DNA of 64,000 nucleotides, from the NCBI GenBank assembly GCA_963585895.1, contig OY757947.1:39004122-39068121 (forward strand), written 5' to 3'. This DNA comes from Sepioteuthis lessoniana. Its lineage: Eukaryota > Mollusca > Cephalopoda > Myopsida > Loliginidae. Positions 42,620 through 52,481 of this stretch are shown here, piece by piece. Position 1 is the first letter of the stretch; each line of letters begins with the position of its first letter. A program made the position numbers and the translations under genes. The notes beneath the pieces were generated by a model. The model did no database searches. It saw nothing but the letters and a program-made list of their open reading frames with translations, and was not told the origin of the DNA.

Positions 42620-44322
42620 GCTGATTTTGATCACCGACCAACTCAATACATTTGCTTATTATGTGAGGAATAATTTTTTTATCTCTATCACTATATAATC
42701 TATACTTGCTATTCTGGTGTTTATTCTCTGTTTTGGCTTTTATATAAGTGTCCTTATGGTGATGTTTTGCACTATTTCTTTTCTTGACACAATCCGTCTC
42801 TTGGATTGAGGGCATTGTGCATTGTCTGTCACTAATTTTCTTGTCTTTTAATCCGTTGTCTTAATTCCTTGTTTGTCTATTTTAAGAATGGGTCCGAGTA
42901 TCTTACAAGAGAGACAACCCAGGTGTTTATTCCTTTGACAAGTTTCCTATGACAGAGTTTGATTTCAAGAAGTTTTCTCGTTGATTTGAGGTACTATATT
43001 TTTCTTTTTTTCTTTCATCCCTGCTTCTTTGATTGTGTTGGCTTTCAATATTCCCAAGTATTTGTAATTTTTCTTTTCTTTAAGCGTTCTGATTCTTTCT
43101 TGATTTGGCTCTTCTATTCCTTCAATTATTTGTCTTTTCCCACTTTTCTTTATGAGCATGACACATTTTTCTATGCCAAATTCCATTCCTGTATCCTGGC
43201 TGCATATTCTTATTGTTCATATCATATTCTCCAGTTCTTTTTCATTTTTTGCTAACAGTTTGATGTTGTCCATGTACATGAGGTGTAATATTACAGACGG
43301 GTGCTGTTGTTGAGGACGCGTGAGCACATCAGCTGTCATCAATTACTGAAAAATGTCACGAACCTAGCGCGTGCAGGCAGAATGACCAGTAGAGTACAAG
43401 CGCGATTTTAATATAATCACGCATGAACTTTCACGTGCTACACTATTGTTTTCACTGGTGTTCCCAAGCCTTCTGGAACCTTTGAATTGATCCATCAAAT
43501 CTCTATATAAGAAATCAAGTAACAAGATTTTGGGCAGTTCAAGGCAGGTTTCTAAACAAGTTCAGCAGAGATCCAGGACACCCCAACTCATGCCATACCC
43601 AGCTTGTTAACAATATGACTGATATGAACGTATCAACAAGCCCGCAATAACGACGCTGCTGTCAGCTCAATAAAGGGAAGGAGGTAGAACATTATCGAAC
43701 AAACTTTTTTTAACTACTGTCCACTGTAGTCCGCATGAATAAAAGCGACTACTATTTTCTTCCTTAAATTTCGAGTTTTGAGTGTTTCTTTCCTGCGAAT
43801 TCCTTTCTTTCAGACACAACGTATTTTGGTCCTATGTTACAAAGGTGATTAATCTTTTCTGGCGGTTTTGTAAAATTTGTGGCCCTCAGAACATTTCTTA
43901 ACTGAGTAATAAAGTGGCATCAAACCGAGATGGTGAAAGTGCATCTCTATGGAAAAATTTTTTCCTCCCACTGTCCATTCCACTTTCCAGTTTTTCATGT
44001 CTTCTGTGATGATGTTTATAACTTTGTTGGATATTTTGAATATTTTCAGACATTCTATTATCCAGGCTTGCAGGATCATACCATAGACCTTTTTCTAGTC
44101 GGTCTTTACCATTTTTCTGCCTTGTTTTGCTCTCCTTGAGAATGTGTTGATAAATGTACAGTAAGTCAGCTGTTCTTCTCGTTCCCCAGTAGCAACCTTT
44201 CTGATATTCCCAAAAGAGTCTGTGGCATTAGAAGCAAGACTTAGTGGTTAGGATTTTCCGCATGATAGGTAGACATGTTATCGGTCTATACTTTAGTTTG
44301 TCCCTATGTTGTCAGGTTTTGG
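42620..44322 (-). mobile_element. LINE-C reverse transcriptase to zinc-finger region, split by a solo LTR
   Basis: Read on the minus strand in order: YRPITCLPIMRKILT (near 44300), GTRRTADLLYIYQHILK, WIIECLKIFKISNKVINII (43849-44079), the active-site motif MYMDN (about 43266-43280, usual YMDD with D to N), LAKNEKELEN, MEFGIEKCVMLIKKSGKRQ and NYKYLGIL (42965-43186), and a decayed Cys/His finger (KYRLYSDRDKKIIPHIISKC, 42606-42815). This is the order of a non-LTR retrotransposon. Many stops and shifts are present and the element is dead. Its subfamily is not settled. Confidence 0.85.
43284..43841. mobile_element. Solo LTR of 558 bp inside the LINE-C active-site region
   Basis: It starts TGTAATATTACAGACGGG and ends CCTATGTTACA (TGTAA...TTACA inverted ends). 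Flanks GAGG (left) and AAGG (right) fit a 4-bp target duplication with one change. Removing it rejoins LINE-C codons for K-I-N-H-L-M-Y-M-D. On the plus strand a TATA motif CTCTATATAAG lies near 43500 and AATAAA motifs follow (about 43668 and 43738). No internal retroelement genes remain, as expected after LTR-LTR recombination. Confidence 0.85.
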
Positions 44323-44324
44323 TT

Positions 44325-44555
44325 TCAGTTTCTTTGCTTAATAGCATATCAACCTTTGAAGGTTATTTAATGCCAAAGCCATCCTTCAAGAAGAATGGTA
44401 GTGGTACTATTCAACCCATAGCTAGGAGGATAAGAGGGTTTATACCTTTCCCAAGGGTATTTGTCTGAAAGTGAATGTAATCGCGCTACTGGAGTTCAGA
44501 CTTGCTAAGTACGATCCTGCTGTCCATCGCTTTAACCATTACAGCACGAGGAAAC
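44325..44555 (-). mobile_element. SINE-B within LINE-C sequence
   Basis: Tail TTCTTTGCTTAATAGCATAT, TTATTTAATGCCAAAGCC and ACTATTCAACCCATAGC, and the reversed head with GGAGTTCAGACTTGC and GCTTTAACCATTACAGCACG. After it, a 38-bp stretch with AAACTCCCTTATATTGTCAG is directly repeated (about 44551-44625). Confidence 0.85.
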
Positions 44556-45690
44556 TCCCTTATATTGTCAGTGCTGTTGCTGGCACAAGGAAACTCCCTT
44601 ATATTGTCAGTGCTGTTGCTGGCTGCTGTAATTATTCTTCTTTGGTCTTTTTAAATGTAGTCTTCAAGTCTTCGTATTGATGCATTCATGCTAGTCTCAA
44701 TGCTAGCAAGTCTTCTTCCTCCTAGTCTGGACACATAGTCGATGTCGTCTCTTGAGCATCAGGCTATGTGCATCGGCATCAACTTTTTTTTTATCCTTGT
44801 GTCTATTTGTTTGGTTTCCTCCCTAGAGAATGTTATTTTACTCCTAAAGAGTTTTTACACCAGTACTAGCTAGTGGTCTTTCACTGGAAGCTGAGTGACA
44901 GCAAGTCTACTCAGTTCTCCAGGACTCTTCTCAGTATTCAAGCCAATTTCAATAATGCCATGATCTGGATAGTTTTGATTCTTACTCTAATTTCTGTTTT
45001 ACTCCTTGAGAGTTTTTCACACCAGTGTTAGCTAGTGGTTTTTCACAAGAAGCTAAGTGATAGCAAGCCTCCTCAACTCTCCAGGACTCTTCTCAGTATT
45101 CAAGCCAATTTCAATAATGCCATGATCTGGATGATTGTAATTCTTATTCTAATTTCTATTTTGCTCCTTGAGAGTTTTTCCCACATGTGTTTGCAAGTAG
45201 TCTTTCACTGGAGGCTGAGTGACAGCAAGTCTCATCAGGTCTGCAGGACTCTTCTCAGTATGCAAGCCAATCTCAAAAATTTTGTGGGTTGTATGGTCTT
45301 ATTCTTCCTCTGATTTCTAATTCCTCCACTCTTTTTTTTCCAGGCCTTTCAGAAATGTTCCAAGCATGCAAACTACAAAATCCAGTAGACAACAAGTTCT
45401 TTGTTTGTTTAACTGGGTTTAACTGATGTGTTTGTATCTCGAAATCCCTGAAAATTTTATGTCTTATTCTCTAGAATATTTGTGCATATACCACTTGGTA
45501 CTATGGTCAAATTTTTATCTTTTGCTCAATTCCCAGTAGATCACCTTTCCCACCCAGTCATGCCTAGTCTTGTAGTCCTTTTGTGCTAGTTTACTGCGTT
45601 TTCTTATTATGTGAATAACCATTGCATCTCTCTACACATAACTTAAATTTGGTATTCTGTAGCAGGTTGTTTAATACCAAATATTGCTTA
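44556..45690 (-). mobile_element. Rearranged LINE-C 3' half with a triplicated end
   Basis: On the minus strand, 45690-45340 gives a decayed finger (QNTKFKLCVERCNGYSHNKK) and DFEIQT- and NISERPGKK-like blocks. Then TIQ-MALLKLA-ILRRVLENW, the C-terminal end, appears three times in tandem (about 45170-45310, 45015-45165 and 44850-45010). 44790-44620 carries SRDDIDYVSRLGGRRLASIE and RRLEDYI, which normally precedes the finger, so the order is rearranged relative to a normal element. At least two partial copies must overlap here. Confidence 0.75.
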
Positions 45691-45767
45691 AAGATATGTA
45701 AGTATATATATGATTTGTCAATGAATAGTTTGTTGTTTACATTATTTTTACATGAGTTAGAACTCAA

Positions 45768-46140
45768 TTCTTTGCACACAGTTAAATGGTTTCAAGTATT
45801 GCTATTTATTGGTTGCACACAGTTAAATGGTTTCAAGCATTGCTATTTATTGGTTGCACACAGTTAAATGGTTTCAAGTATTGCTATTTATTGGTTGCAC
45901 ACAGTTAAATGGTTTCAAGTATTGCTATTTATTGGTTGCACACAGTTAAATGGTTTCAAGTATTGCTATTTATTGGTTGCACACAGTTAAATGGTTTCAA
46001 GTATTGCTATTTATTGGTTGCACACAGTTAAATGGTTACAAGCATTGCTATTTATTGGTTGCACACAGTTAAATGGTTTCAAGCATTGCTATTTATTGGT
46101 TGCACACAGTTAAATGGTTTCAAGTATTGCTATCTGATAC
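45768..46140. repeat. 41-bp minisatellite
   Basis: Nine units, exactly 41 bp apart from 45781, containing GTTAAATGGTTTCAAGTATT then GCTATTTATTGGTTGCACACA. The LINE-R at 46149 is inserted at its right edge, since related units resume at 46997. It is not a CRISPR: units are contiguous with no spacers. Confidence 0.95.
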
Positions 46141-46148
46141 TAATCCTT

Positions 46149-46996
46149 CGTGCTTAGAACATCGATCGATAAAATCAAATAAAACAGCTTCGAGCTGACA
46201 AAGTACCCCATAAAAGCAATTACCGACCCCAACTACGCTGATGACATAGAGATTCTGGCAAATACACCCAACCAAGCTGAAACACTACTGCATAGTTTGG
46301 AACAAGCTGCTGCAGGCATAGGCCTCCTTGTCAATGCACACAAAACTGAAAACATGTGCTTTAATCAAACAGGCAATATTTCCACACTAGAGTGAAGCTC
46401 TCTGAAACAGGTAGTCAAGTTCACTGACCAGGGAAGCAGTGTCTCATCAACTGAAAAAGACATCAACACGCGTCTAACGAAGGCATGGACTGCTATCAAT
46501 AAGTTATCGATCATATGGAAATCACACCTGACCGATAAAATGAAACGCAGTTTCTTCCAAGCAGCGGTCGTGTCAATACTGCTATATGAATGCACTACTT
46601 GGACGCAAACAAAACGGCTAGAGAAAAAGCTAGACGGCAATTACACAAGAATGCTGCGAGCAATATTGAACAAGACCTGGAGGCAACACCCAACAAAGCA
46701 CCAACTATATAGCCACCTACCTCCCATCACGAAAACTATCCAAGTTAGACGAACCAGACATGCGGGATACTGCTGGAGAAGCAGGGACGAGCTCATAAGC
46801 GATGTACTCCTATGGACCCCCACATATGGCCGAGCAAAAGCAGGACGACCACCTCGAACATACATACAGTAGCTATGTGAGGATATGGGATGTAGCCCCA
46901 AAGACCTGCCAGAGGCGATGAACGATAGGGAGAAGTGGTTAGAGAGGGTCAGGGATATCTGTGCTGACGGCACGACATGAGGATGATGATGATGAA
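46149..46996 (+). mobile_element. LINE-R, 5' truncated, with YADD motif
   Basis: The longest LINE-R sequence. Reverse transcriptase motif YADD at 46234-46245, followed by IEILANTPNQAETLLHSLEQ, NAHKTENMCFNQTG, SSVSSTEKDINTRL, RSFFQAAVVSILLYE, LEKKLDGNYTRMLRAIL and RTRHAGYCWRSRDEL. It ends in (ATG)n at 46980-46996. In-frame stops occur near 46395 and 46870. The true 5' part (endonuclease and start of reverse transcriptase) is missing, which is usual for LINE insertions. It most resembles RTE-type elements in its 3' microsatellite tail, but the clade is not proven. Confidence 0.9.
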
Positions 46997-47204
46997 ATAT
47001 CAATCATTTCTTTGCAAACAGTTAAATGGTTTCAAGTACTGCTATCTAACACTAATTGTTCAATTTACCACAGTTAAATTGTTTCAAGTATGGCTATTTA
47101 ATACTTATAAATCAATTCAATATCAATCATTTGTGAGCACACAGTTAAATGGTTTCAAGTATTGCTATCTAACACTAACAGTTCAATTTGCTACAGTACT
47201 GACC
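46997..47204. repeat. Continuation of the AAATGGTTTCAAGTATTGC minisatellite
   Basis: Four to five diverged units (ACAGTTAAATGGTTTCAAGT, GCTATCTAACACTAA). Further units lie at 47838-47975 beyond the SINE2. Confidence 0.8.
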
Positions 47205-47830
47205 AGGCCATTGGCCTAATGATTAGATTTTCAGGTCAGGGTAATTCAATTCACAATATAATTTCTCTACTTAAAAAAGAAAATATAGATCTGTTCACCA
47301 ATGGTCCGAGAGACCAGGGTTCAATCCTAGGTCGAGTCATACCAAAGATTCAAAAAATGGTACCTGATGCTGCCTTGTTTAACACTCAGTATTATAAGGT
47401 GCCCATGGTGTAATGGTTATCATCGCAGGAAATGGACACGACAACACGAGTTCAAATCCTGGACGAGACTGATTGCATTTCACATAGCACTAATACCCTT
47501 GGGAAAGGTATGAATCCAATTATTCTCCCTCCAGCTATGGTTAAATAGTAGGGCAGACTAGGTTCTTCAGCATCGGTGAGGCAACTAGTCTAGGAGAAGG
47601 AAAACTCTTAATTCAAACCTGTTAAACTCCGAATTCAAACCTGTTAAACTCCGCTTAAAAAATTGACCTTGTGTCATATCCTGCCCGAGCGGAGGGGTTG
47701 GTAAATATGATAAGGTAAGCATCAAGAATAAAAGTGGAGCAATCCTGGGAAGGAGTAGTGCTCTTCCCTACTCCTTGGTGTAGTAGCTATTGAAAAGGGA
47801 GCCTTCATATTGCCCTCGACTAAAGTTGCT
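47205..47830 (+). mobile_element. SINE2 with an insertion in its head and a nested SINE1
   Basis: Head CATTGGCCTAATGATTAGA is followed by about 70 bp of extra AT-rich sequence, then TTCACCAATGGTCCGAGAGA and B box AGGGTTCAATCCTAGG. The body is split by SINE1 at 47400-47707 and then continues to GTTGCTAACTAAC. Confidence 0.85.
47400..47707 (+). mobile_element. SINE1 nested in SINE2
   Basis: Flanks TTATAAGGT and TGATAAGGT imply a target duplication containing ATAAGGT. Full-length plus-strand copy: GCCCATGGTGTAATGGTT, B box GAGTTCAAATCCTGG, and a tail GAGGGGTTGGTAAATA. A 22-bp stretch with AATTCAAACCTGTTAAACTC is duplicated internally (47611-47655). Confidence 0.9.
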
Positions 47831-47999
47831 AACTAACTATTGCTATCTAACACTAATAGTTCAATATGTCACAGTTAAATTGTTTCAAGTATTGTTATTA
47901 ATACTAATAATTCAATTTAATACCGATCATTTGTTTGCACACACTTAGTTTCAACTGCTGTAAAGGGTTAAGTAATCATATTTCATTAATAGATGGGAT

Positions 48000-48190
48000 C
48001 GTAACAAGTACTTGCACTCGGGTCAGAGTGGTCCTGTAAGAGCCATAAAATGATACTCCAGAATCTCTAAAGCTCTGGGACTGAAACCTGATGGCTTAGT
48101 GTCATATCCAGAACACTTGCATGGGTGTTGAGGAGGTTGAACTATTCTGCAGAAGTGTAGGCAGCATATTCTACTGATCCAGCTGACGGG
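48000..48190 (+). mobile_element. Diverged family A 3' module
   Basis: TAGATGGGATCGTAACAAGT, CGGGTCAGAGTGGTCCTG, TTTAGTGTCATATCC-like TTAGTGTCATATCCAGAACA and TTCTACTGATCCAGCTGACG follow the family A order with many changes. Confidence 0.65.
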
Positions 48191-48366
48191 TCTTTCAAAC
48201 TAGTCTTTCATAAGTAAATGCGTATTGTTTAACATCATCAGAAAATGAACATAAAAAGCCAAGATCAGATCGTGGACTAAGCTGTTGGCCTTACTTGGGA
48301 AAGGCATGAACCCATTTCTTCTTGTGAATATTTCAAGTTTTAGACCTGCACTGCCATTAATAGATG

Positions 48367-48810
48367 GGGTGTCTCAATATATACAGGACTCATGTGACTG
48401 CTAATAACTCTACTAATAATAATGTTGTGTTCATTTTTTGTTTCAGATTTGAAAATGGTATACTATAACAACTATTATTCCTTGATCACAATGCCTTGGA
48501 CAAGAGAGGAAAAATATCTTGCATCACTACTTTTTTGGAGACAGAATCATTCAAAACTTTCTCAAAATAGGTGCAACCTATTTATATAGTATGTCTCAAT
48601 ATACATGGGACCCATGTAACTGCTCATAACTCTACTACTAATAATGCTGTGTTCTTCTTTGTTTCAGATTTGAAAATAGTATACTATAACAACAATTAAT
48701 CTTTGATCACAATGCCTTGGACAAGAGAGGAAAAACATTTTGTGTCACTACTTATTTGGTGACAAAATCATTTAAAACTTTCTCAAAATAGATGCAACCA
48801 ACTGATATAA
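48367..48810 (+). mobile_element. M3 transposase N-terminal fragments, tandem
   Basis: Two direct copies of about 215 bp (48367-48587 and 48590-48802) share TGTCTCAATATA, TTTGTTTCAGATTTGAAAAT and ATGCCTTGGACAAGAGAGG. The latter encodes MPWTREEK, which starts the helix-turn-helix of a mariner-type transposase family. The frame then drifts by indels. 48810-48995 has a poly(A) stretch and TGTTCCAAATGACTGCC and may be the element's other end. Confidence 0.65.
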
Positions 48811-48995
48811 TAATGATTTTTACTGAGACGAGAAATTCAAAAAAAGGTGGCATGTCCTAGAAGCTGATATAATTCAATAAAAAAAAACATGACTTTGATG
48901 TCTCTAGCTTTTTTACAGGATGTGTTCCAAATGACTGCCATTAGACTTGTCGCAGTAATAAATAATAATCATTCGTCTGAATTTTTGAGACGAGA

Positions 48996-49866
48996 CTTGA
49001 TGTGCATTTTTTAGTTGTAATTTTTTGGACTGTTGTCCTCATCTTTATGGTTGTTTGTTGAAACACGTTTCAGCTGCTGTATCCTCTGGCCTTTCTCAGA
49101 TGTCCCTTGTTTATCTGGGCATAGAAATGATTCAACCTGGGAAATCATTTTTAAACTTTGACTGTTGATCAAACCAAACATTCAAGAAATTTTTTGTGAT
49201 GCTTCTTGCATTGATAGATGTGAAAAACAATGATGTTATTATTTGAATCACATCTTCATATTTCTTGAACATTTTGTTTGATCAACAAAAGTAAAATTGG
49301 CAAGGGCAACCCAAAGGCTCCCTTTTCAATAGCTACTACACTGAGGTGTAGGGGAAGGCACTACTCCATTCCCAGGATTGCTCCACTTTACCCTTGATCC
49401 TCACCTTATAGTGCTGAGTACTAGGCAAGGCAGCATCAAGTACCATTTTTTGGACTGTTGTCCTCATCTTTATTGTTGTTTTTTGAAACACATTTCGGCT
49501 GCTTTCTCCTGCCTTCCTCAAGTGTCCCTTGTTTATCTGGGCATAGAAATGATTCATCCCAGGAAATCATTTTTAAACTTTGACTGTTGATCAAACAAAA
49601 CATTTAAGAAATTTCTTGTGAAGCTTCTTGGATTGAACATGATTGGACGTGAAAAACAATGACATCATTATTTAAACAACATATTCATATTTCTTGAACG
49701 CTTTGTTTGATCAACATTTAAACTTTAAAAATGATTTCCCAGGTTGAATCATTGATGTATACAGATAAACAAGGGGCACCTGAAGAAGCTCGGAGGATAT
49801 ATCAGCCGAAACATGATGTTGCGACTAACAATGATAAAGATGAGAACAGTCTGAAAAATCACAACC
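48996..49866. mobile_element. Tandem foldback elements with CTGAAGA...CGAAAC motif
   Basis: A unit of about 165 bp occurs in minus orientation at about 49015-49172 and 49450-49610 and in plus orientation at 49703-49866. The second and third form an inverted pair around a 95-bp spacer with TGATCAAAC / GTTTGATCA at its ends. The first pair is cut by SINE2 at 49283. In plus orientation each unit has CACCTGAAGAAGC, GGATATATCAGCCGAAAC and GATAAAGATGAGAACAGT. Same family as 35463-35688. Confidence 0.75.
49283..49450 (-). mobile_element. SINE2 without its tRNA head
   Basis: Tail AAAAGTAAAATTGGCAAGGG, GGCTCCCTTTTCAATAGC, and the body to AGTACCATTTTTTGGACTG, where it joins the foldback unit. 5' truncation removes the promoter boxes. 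Confidence 0.85.
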
Positions 49867-50454
49867 AAAATAATGTAAATCATTATCATATTAATCAGTT
49901 GCATCTATTTAGCATCTTGGCCCCCCAACTTTACAGCACCTACCAGTACCATTTACCCATTGGATAGGTGTGTAGCATGAAACTCAGAGTCACAGGAATG
50001 TAGATTGAGGTCCACTTGTAACATTGATTTTTTAATCAGCTCCGCCATTTTTAGAATCAAGCAAGCCTTTTTAAAATAGGTTGATACTCTTAGCTTCTTA
50101 CTGGGAGGAGTTATTTGTGTGTTGTTATTTTAGTATTATATATATATATGGGGGGGGTATTTCTCTGATGGTGATCATATCTTTGAAGTAAAAAGCCATA
50201 TAAAGTTTCTTTTATCTTCAAATTTATGCTGCTTGTCAAACACACACAAAACAGCAGTTCTCTGAACTTTTTATTTTTGTTCTCTTCTGAAAAATATAAA
50301 TAAACAAATGTGAGCTGATTATGATTATATATATCTGCAATATATTTCAAACTACACACTTTATTGGACAAAACCTAAAAAATCAATATATTTAAGTGTG
50401 TGTTTGTTTGCATATGTATATTGCCTATCTGTCTATCTATCTATCTATCTATCT
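49867..50454. other. Unassigned sequence with microsatellites
   Basis: Mostly unique-looking. (CTAT)n lies at 50426-50454. Confidence 0.5.
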
Positions 50455-50462
50455 GTACTAGC

Positions 50463-50529
<67 letters not shown>

Positions 50530-50538
50530 GGCTAGTAC
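50455..50538. repeat. (CA)n(TA)n microsatellite bounded by a 12-bp inverted repeat
   Basis: GTACTAGCCATA at 50455-50466 and TATGGCTAGTAC at 50527-50538 are perfect inverted copies. Between them is only (CA)n followed by (TA)n. Confidence 0.9.
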
Positions 50539-50729
50539 AAAGATAGGGACAATAAAGTCGGGAAGAAAGTACTTCAAAGGATTAACAGTGAAATATATGG
50601 TTTTTCTTTCATTTTTTTCTTTTAGCTTTTTTTTTTACTATAAATTCTCACTTTAAACACAACCAATGAAAGTTGAAAGTGTTGATTTATGTTGAAAATA
50701 ACACATTGGCTCTGTTGGTGGCACTTAAA

Positions 50730-50945
50730 ATACATTGACTACATTATCGACTGTGGTAAAGCACTCCTCACAAAAAAGGGGTGTCCTGAGTATGAAACTG
50801 AACTCCCTCTTGTGGTGAGGCTCTATTTCTTGAGCTCTGGAGAGTATGGTATCAGCCCTTCATTGGTATTACTCCCTGTTCCACTCAGACCTAGGGTGGT
50901 AGTACCTGTTAGGATACCATCTAAGAGTCCACTCAATCTGTTTGG
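50730..50945 (-). mobile_element. Family A subfamily, diverged, minus orientation
   Basis: GTGTCCTGAGTATGAAACTG, GAGCTCTGGAGAGTATGG, ATTACTCCCTGTTCCACTC and GTGGTAGTACCTGTTAGG follow the reversed 3' module. Its closest relative is at 55.28-55.50 kb, so the two form a subfamily. Confidence 0.65.
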
Positions 50946-51037
50946 AAATTTTTAGAATTATTAGTTTCTGTTTACTAACAGTTATTATTATTATTAGTTA
51001 TCTTATTACTTTAGCTTATTAGTTATCTTATTACTTT

Positions 51038-51300
51038 TTGAACCGGCTCATTGGCCCAGTGGGTAGAGTGTTTGCCAATGATCCGGGAAACTGGGGTTCA
51101 ATCCCAGCTCGCGTCATACCAAAGACTTTAAAAATAGTACTTGATACCTCCTTGCTTAACACCCAGCAATATAAGGTACATATCGAAGGTAAACTGGAGC
51201 AATCCAGGGAAAGGAGTAGCGCCTTCCTCTACACCTCGGTGTAGTAGCAATTGAAAAGGGAGCCTTCTGGTTGCCCTTGACTACGGTCGCCAACTTTACT
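51038..51300 (+). mobile_element. SINE2, full length with 10-bp target duplication
   Basis: TTATTACTTT at 51028-51037 and 51301-51310. Canonical A box ATTGGCCCAGTGGGTAGAG and B box GGGGTTCAATCCC; body with CTACACCTCGGTGTAGTAGC; tail GTCGCCAACTTTACT. Confidence 0.94.
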
Positions 51301-51347
51301 TTATTACTTTAGTAATATTATTATTTGTATTATTTGGTTCAGATAAT

Positions 51348-52002
51348 CATCCTCATCATCATCATGTCGTGCCACTAGCACGGATTTCCCTGACCCTCTC
51401 TTGCCACTTCTCCCTGTCGTTCATTGCCTCTGGTAGGTCTTCAGGGCTACATCCCATATCCTCACATAGCTGCTGTGTGTATGTTCGTGCTGGTCGTCCT
51501 GCTTTTGCTCGGCCATATGCGGGGGTCTATAAGAGTACATCACTTATGATCTCGTCCCTGCTTCTCCAGCAGTGACCTGCATGTCTGGCTTGTCTAACTT
51601 GGATAGTTTTCGTGATGGGAGGTAGGTGGCCGTATAGTTGGTGCCTTATGGGGTTTTGCCGCTAGGACTTGTTCAATATTGCTCGCAGCATTCTTGTGTA
51701 ATTGCCGTCTAGCTTTTTCTCTAGCCGTTTAGTTAGCATCCAACTAGTGTATCCATATAGCAGTATTGATACGACCGCTGCCTGGAAGAAACTGCGTTTC
51801 ATTTTATCGGTCAGGTCTGATTTCCATATGATCGATAGCCTATCAATAGCTGTCCATGTCTTCGTTAGTCGTGTGTCGATGTCTTTTTCGGTTGATGAGA
51901 CGCTGCTTCCTAGGTAGGTGAATTTGTCAACCAGTTTCAGAGAGGTTCCATCTAGTGTGGAAATGTCGCCTGTTTGATTATAGCACATATATTCAGTTTT
52001 GT
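51348..52002 (-). mobile_element. LINE-R, 5' truncated, with 11-bp target duplication
   Basis: Flanks GTTCAGATAAT at 51337-51347 and 52003-52013. On the minus strand it encodes KTEYMCYNQTGDISTLDG, LKLVDKFTYLGSSVSSTEKD, TAIDRLSIIWKSDLTDKM and RSFFQAAVVSILLYG, then the C-terminal region and an (ATG)n tail (51352-51366). The frame is intact over the first 120 codons of this segment and then shifted. Confidence 0.92.
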
Positions 52003-52100
52003 GTTCAGATAATAATGATCTTTGAAAATACATAACTTTTATGTATATATATATATATACATATGTATAACTTTTTAGTATAAGGTTTCTTCTTGAATTC
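51960..52100. repeat. Left copy of a 134-141-bp direct repeat around the second LINE-R
   Basis: It holds the last 44 bp of the first LINE-R (5' end, GAAATGTCGCCTGTTTG) plus genomic flank to TTTCTTCTTGAATT. The right copy is 52348-52481. They differ by a few substitutions and by the length of a (TA)n run. Confidence 0.92.
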
Positions 52101-52340
52101 ATCATCATCATGTCGTGCTGGAAGCACGGATATCTCTGACCCACTCTCGCCACTTTTCCCTATCGTTCATCGCCTCAGGCAGGTCTTCTGGACAACATCC
52201 TGTATCCTCACATAGTTGCTGAATGTATGTTCGTGCTGGTCGTCCTGCTTTTGCATGGCTATGTGTGGAGACGAACCAGACATGCGGGACACTGCTGGAG
52301 AAGCAGGGACGAACTCATAAGTGATGTACTCTTATGGACT
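52101..52340 (-). mobile_element. LINE-R with a twin-priming type inversion
   Basis: 52101-52267 is the LINE-R 3' end in minus orientation: ATCATCATCATG tail, then up to CATGGCTATGTGTGG. 52268-52340 is the directly preceding LINE-R segment but in plus orientation (AGACGAACCAGACATGCGGG to ACTCTTATGGAC). The two segments are neighbours in the source element, so one 5' inversion explains the structure, the known signature of twin priming during LINE insertion. Confidence 0.9.
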
Positions 52341-52347
52341 TCTTGTA

Positions 52348-52481
52348 GAAATGTCGCCTGTTTGATTATAGCACATATATTCAGTTTTGTATTCAGATAA
52401 TAATCATTTTTGAAAATACATAACTTTTATGTATATATATACATATTTATAACTTTTTAGTATAACGTTTCTTCTTGAATT
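52348..52481. repeat. Right copy of the direct repeat around the second LINE-R
   Basis: Matches 51960-52100. It is separated from the LINE-R inversion by an 8-bp filler, TTCTTGTA. Confidence 0.92.

Noticed and set aside
45768..46140. Regular repeats that might suggest a CRISPR array
   Set aside because: Units of 41 bp are contiguous with no unique spacers; the window is eukaryotic. The same holds for the arrays at 21.3, 26.9 and 55.5 kb.
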